In this document: positions 33,856-35,678 of the stretch, piece by piece | How the letters are laid out: each line of letters starts with the position of its first letter | How positions within the stretch are numbered: position 1 is the stretch's first letter | Assembly: GCA_013373595.1 (NCBI GenBank) | Contig: JABXHO010000141.1 | Span: forward strand, 1-35,678 | DNA: 35,678 nt | Source of the DNA: Flavobacteriales bacterium | Lineage (GTDB): Bacteria; Bacteroidota; Bacteroidia; Flavobacteriales_D; Crocinitomicaceae | Direction of reading: 5' to 3' | The notes under the pieces: model-generated | The model's input: the letters and a program-made list of their open reading frames with translations, nothing else | Told to the model about the DNA's origin: nothing | The model's database searches: none | Made by a program: the position numbers and the translations under genes

Positions 33856-35370
33856 CTACTGTCCGAGTAATTTTGCTTCTTTCAACGAAATTTTGCTCTC
33901 AGGATATAGAAGTTTTAGGTACTTCTTTAACACTTTCTTATACTCCCGTGATTCTTTTGGCACCTCATGCACCTCATACTCGTTATCTCTTCTGTACAAG
34001 ACTCCAGTAGTGGATATATTGTACCCACCACTATGAAAAAATGGATTTCCACTTCCCATTACATACATTCCATCATTATCCCTTATTGAGAAAGTAAAAT
34101 TTCTTGGCGTATGGAAATATCGCCTACTTTCTATTATTTCTCCATCGAATTTTTGATATGATATAAAAAGCCCTTTTGGAAAACCTAATTCATAGTTTTG
34201 CACCGTTGCGAGGAATCCATCAGGATTGTAAAATTGCCATTTACCATGTTTCAAACCATTCTTGAACTGTCCAGAAATAGCAAGAGTGCTATCAGGATAA
34301 TAATATTTCCAACTACCATTCTCTGGAGCAACAGGGTGAGCTGAATCAGAATAATTGTAGTAATACCACCCATCCCCTGAAAAAGCTTGGAAGTTCGGGA
34401 TTCTATACTTCCAACCATTTACTGGAATACCATTTTGCACAGAGCCGATAACCAAGGTATCTTCTCTATTAGAATATGAATACCCTTCTATAACGTCTTC
34501 GTATGTTAGAATTAACGTTCCACTAAAAGATGAATCTAATTCTTTGTTTAGATACGCATTAATTTCATGATACGGATTTCCAATTATCTCTGGTGACAAG
34601 AGACTGGACAAGCAAGATATTTGTGGATAAAAGTCGCTATCTCTAAAATTTGAATTAGCTGGAGGATACCAGTCTTTCCAATCATTGGTATGGTACAGCG
34701 ATGGAATCTCCTTTAATCTATCAAGGGTAAGTATAGAGTATGAGAAAAAGTAAAAGATGTTGCCCATTGCAAGACGTTCCATGTTGGGGAAGGCCTCCAT
34801 GTGAACAGATAAATTGTCTCCGACTTGAGCTTCAGTCAACCCTTCAAACTTTAAAAATGGGTTCAACCAATCCTCATTAATTGCTTGTCCTTCAAACCTG
34901 ATAGAACTGAGCGTTTGGTTCAGTACCAATTCTTCATACATATTCCATTCATTCAAATGAAGAATAAAGTTCGGGTATCCTACTATCGAAAACTCTTTTA
35001 ATTGCGGTAGATACAAGGAGTTCAGGATTTCAAACGTGTCCAAATCAAAAGCGTATGTTGAAGAATATAAGTCTCTTAATGAGATTCGCAATTTTGTGAT
35101 TTGCTCAGGTGAACAAGTAAACGACTCGTCAATGGAATGACTTGAAATAGTGTATGTTTTCCAATCAAAACCGAAAGGCTCACAATTATCTCCTTTTCTG
35201 TCGGTTACAAAAGAATAAACTAGCAGTGAATCCTGATTTCCTCCAACAACTTCTATAGCAACACTCAATTCTAACTCACTATTCGTGTCCAAAGGACAAG
35301 AATCATAGTCCCATTGAGCATGGGATTCAGATGTAATCAAAATAAAAATGAGAAGCAGTCGAATATTCAT
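33856..35370 (-). CDS. Secreted LRR-like/MORN-like repeat protein
   Basis: About 504 residues from the ATG at 35370; the frame opens at a TTG at 35397, but the signal peptide is MNIRLLLIFILITSESHAQ. The N-terminal half has leucine-rich-repeat-like spacing (LPQLKEFSIVGYPNFILHLN, EELVLNQTLSSIRFEGQ, FPNMERLAMGNIF). The C-terminal half has MORN/YwqK-like units (NGSWKYYYPDSTLAISGQF, KNGLKHGKWQFYNPDGFLA, ELGFPKGLFISYQKFDGEI). It is probably periplasmic or surface-exposed. MORN-like repeat proteins of this kind are sometimes annotated as toxin-antitoxin YwqK-like, but no toxin is adjacent. It is bracketed by copies of the structured repeat. Confidence 0.75.
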   Translation of the reverse strand: MNIRLLLIFILITSESHAQWDYDSCPLDTNSELELSVAIEVVGGNQDSLLVYSFVTDRKGDNCEPFGFDWKTYTISSHSIDESFTCSPEQITKLRISLRDLYSSTYAFDLDTFEILNSLYLPQLKEFSIVGYPNFILHLNEWNMYEELVLNQTLSSIRFEGQAINEDWLNPFLKFEGLTEAQVGDNLSVHMEAFPNMERLAMGNIFYFFSYSILTLDRLKEIPSLYHTNDWKDWYPPANSNFRDSDFYPQISCLSSLLSPEIIGNPYHEINAYLNKELDSSFSGTLILTYEDVIEGYSYSNREDTLVIGSVQNGIPVNGWKYRIPNFQAFSGDGWYYYNYSDSAHPVAPENGSWKYYYPDSTLAISGQFKNGLKHGKWQFYNPDGFLATVQNYELGFPKGLFISYQKFDGEIIESRRYFHTPRNFTFSIRDNDGMYVMGSGNPFFHSGGYNISTTGVLYRRDNEYEVHEVPKESREYKKVLKKYLKLLYPESKISLKEAKLLGQ

Positions 35371-35492
35371 AACATCAAAATAACCCAATTTTCTCAATTC
35401 GTTTCAACTGACCGAGCAAACTGAAAAACAACCTACTATTTGACTTTAAAAACCCCAAAAGTCCACTCCAATTCCCAACTTAGTCCACTCCA

Positions 35493-35678
35493 CAAAAATC
35501 GTCCAAAAACGAAAAAACCCTCAACAGTACTACTGCTAAGGGTTTCGTGAAGTGGTGATACTCGGTTCCGATAGCTATCGAAACGAACTAAGGACACAAA
35601 ACACTACTCAAAAATGAGACAACAAAAAAAGCCCATGATTTCTCAAGGGCTTTTGTCTGTGGTGATACTCGGTTCCGA
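35493..35678. repeat. Structured repeat, further copies running off the window end
   Basis: A hairpin AAACCCT...AGGGTTT (about 35514-35554) is followed by GTGGTGATACTCGGTTCCGA, the palindrome CGATAGCTATCG (35569-35580), and a second unit from 35598. That unit has the CTCA/TGAG hairpin, the AAAAGCCC/GGGCTTTT stem and GTGGTGATACTCGGTTCCGA, cut by the window end. The second unit is almost identical to copy 2 at 32960. The first hairpin has a different sequence from the others but the same architecture. The region 35371-35492 shows nothing else. Confidence 0.88.

Noticed and set aside
32854-35678. CRISPR array
   Set aside because: The repeats are about 106 bp, directly abutting, without unique spacers of constant length, and no cas gene is present.

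Overview
The window looks like chromosomal DNA of a Bacteroidota member, most likely order Flavobacteriales. The support is direct: a T9SS type A C-terminal sorting domain on a secreted hydrolase (17933-19162), the Bacteroidota-typical families DUF2480, DUF2723/GT117 and DUF2061, A-rich leaders with few Shine-Dalgarno sequences, and a near-perfect Bacteroidota promoter (TTTG-N19-TACATTTG) ahead of tRNA-Gln. Genus cannot be fixed from sequence reading alone.

Layout. 1-319: intergenic DNA with a diverged direct repeat. 320-1660: orphan membrane histidine kinase. 1847-4923: sulfate-assimilation operon DUF2061-cysH-cysD-cysN, followed by a convergent Rrf2 regulator (4935-5342) that diverges from a DUF2480 gene (5470-5973). 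5924-10703, minus strand: a large DUF2723 membrane glycosyltransferase-like gene followed after 4 nt by a NodB-type polysaccharide deacetylase. 10863-11208: tRNA-Gln with promoter and terminator, then a hairpin-rich stretch ending in a 13-nt copy of the tRNA 3' end, which suggests an integration site. 11385-15722: a single-chain restriction-modification enzyme, an overlapping small membrane protein, and a decayed radC-like pseudogene, together looking like a small defence/mobile island. 15725-17890: a membrane protein with a K+-channel-like pore, and an unknown protein.

17933-25187 holds ordinary housekeeping and envelope genes: T9SS-exported esterase, lipoproteins, a YD-repeat-like secreted protein, a CBS-domain protein, YceH, a fasciclin-domain protein, a possible metal-binding lipoprotein and a STAS-like protein, with several clear terminators. 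25408-27918 is an alpha-oxoamine synthase fused to a GNAT acyltransferase, a plausible two-step sphingolipid or sulfonolipid enzyme. It converges with a PAS/histidine kinase (27949-29439). 29585-31137 is a DUF234-type AAA ATPase preceded by two near-identical long palindromes. A secreted protein of unknown function and a methyltransferase follow.

32689-35678 is a repeat-rich scar. It has a 106-bp structured tandem repeat (32854-33064) whose copies differ by paired stem changes, a truncated serine recombinase running into what looks like the tail of a tyrosine recombinase, a secreted LRR/MORN-like protein, and another copy of the same repeat running off the window end. The strongest leads are the structured repeats, the tRNA-Gln junction, the restriction-modification/membrane-protein pair, the fused lipid enzyme, and an Fe-S-less CysH in an operon with no visible APS kinase.
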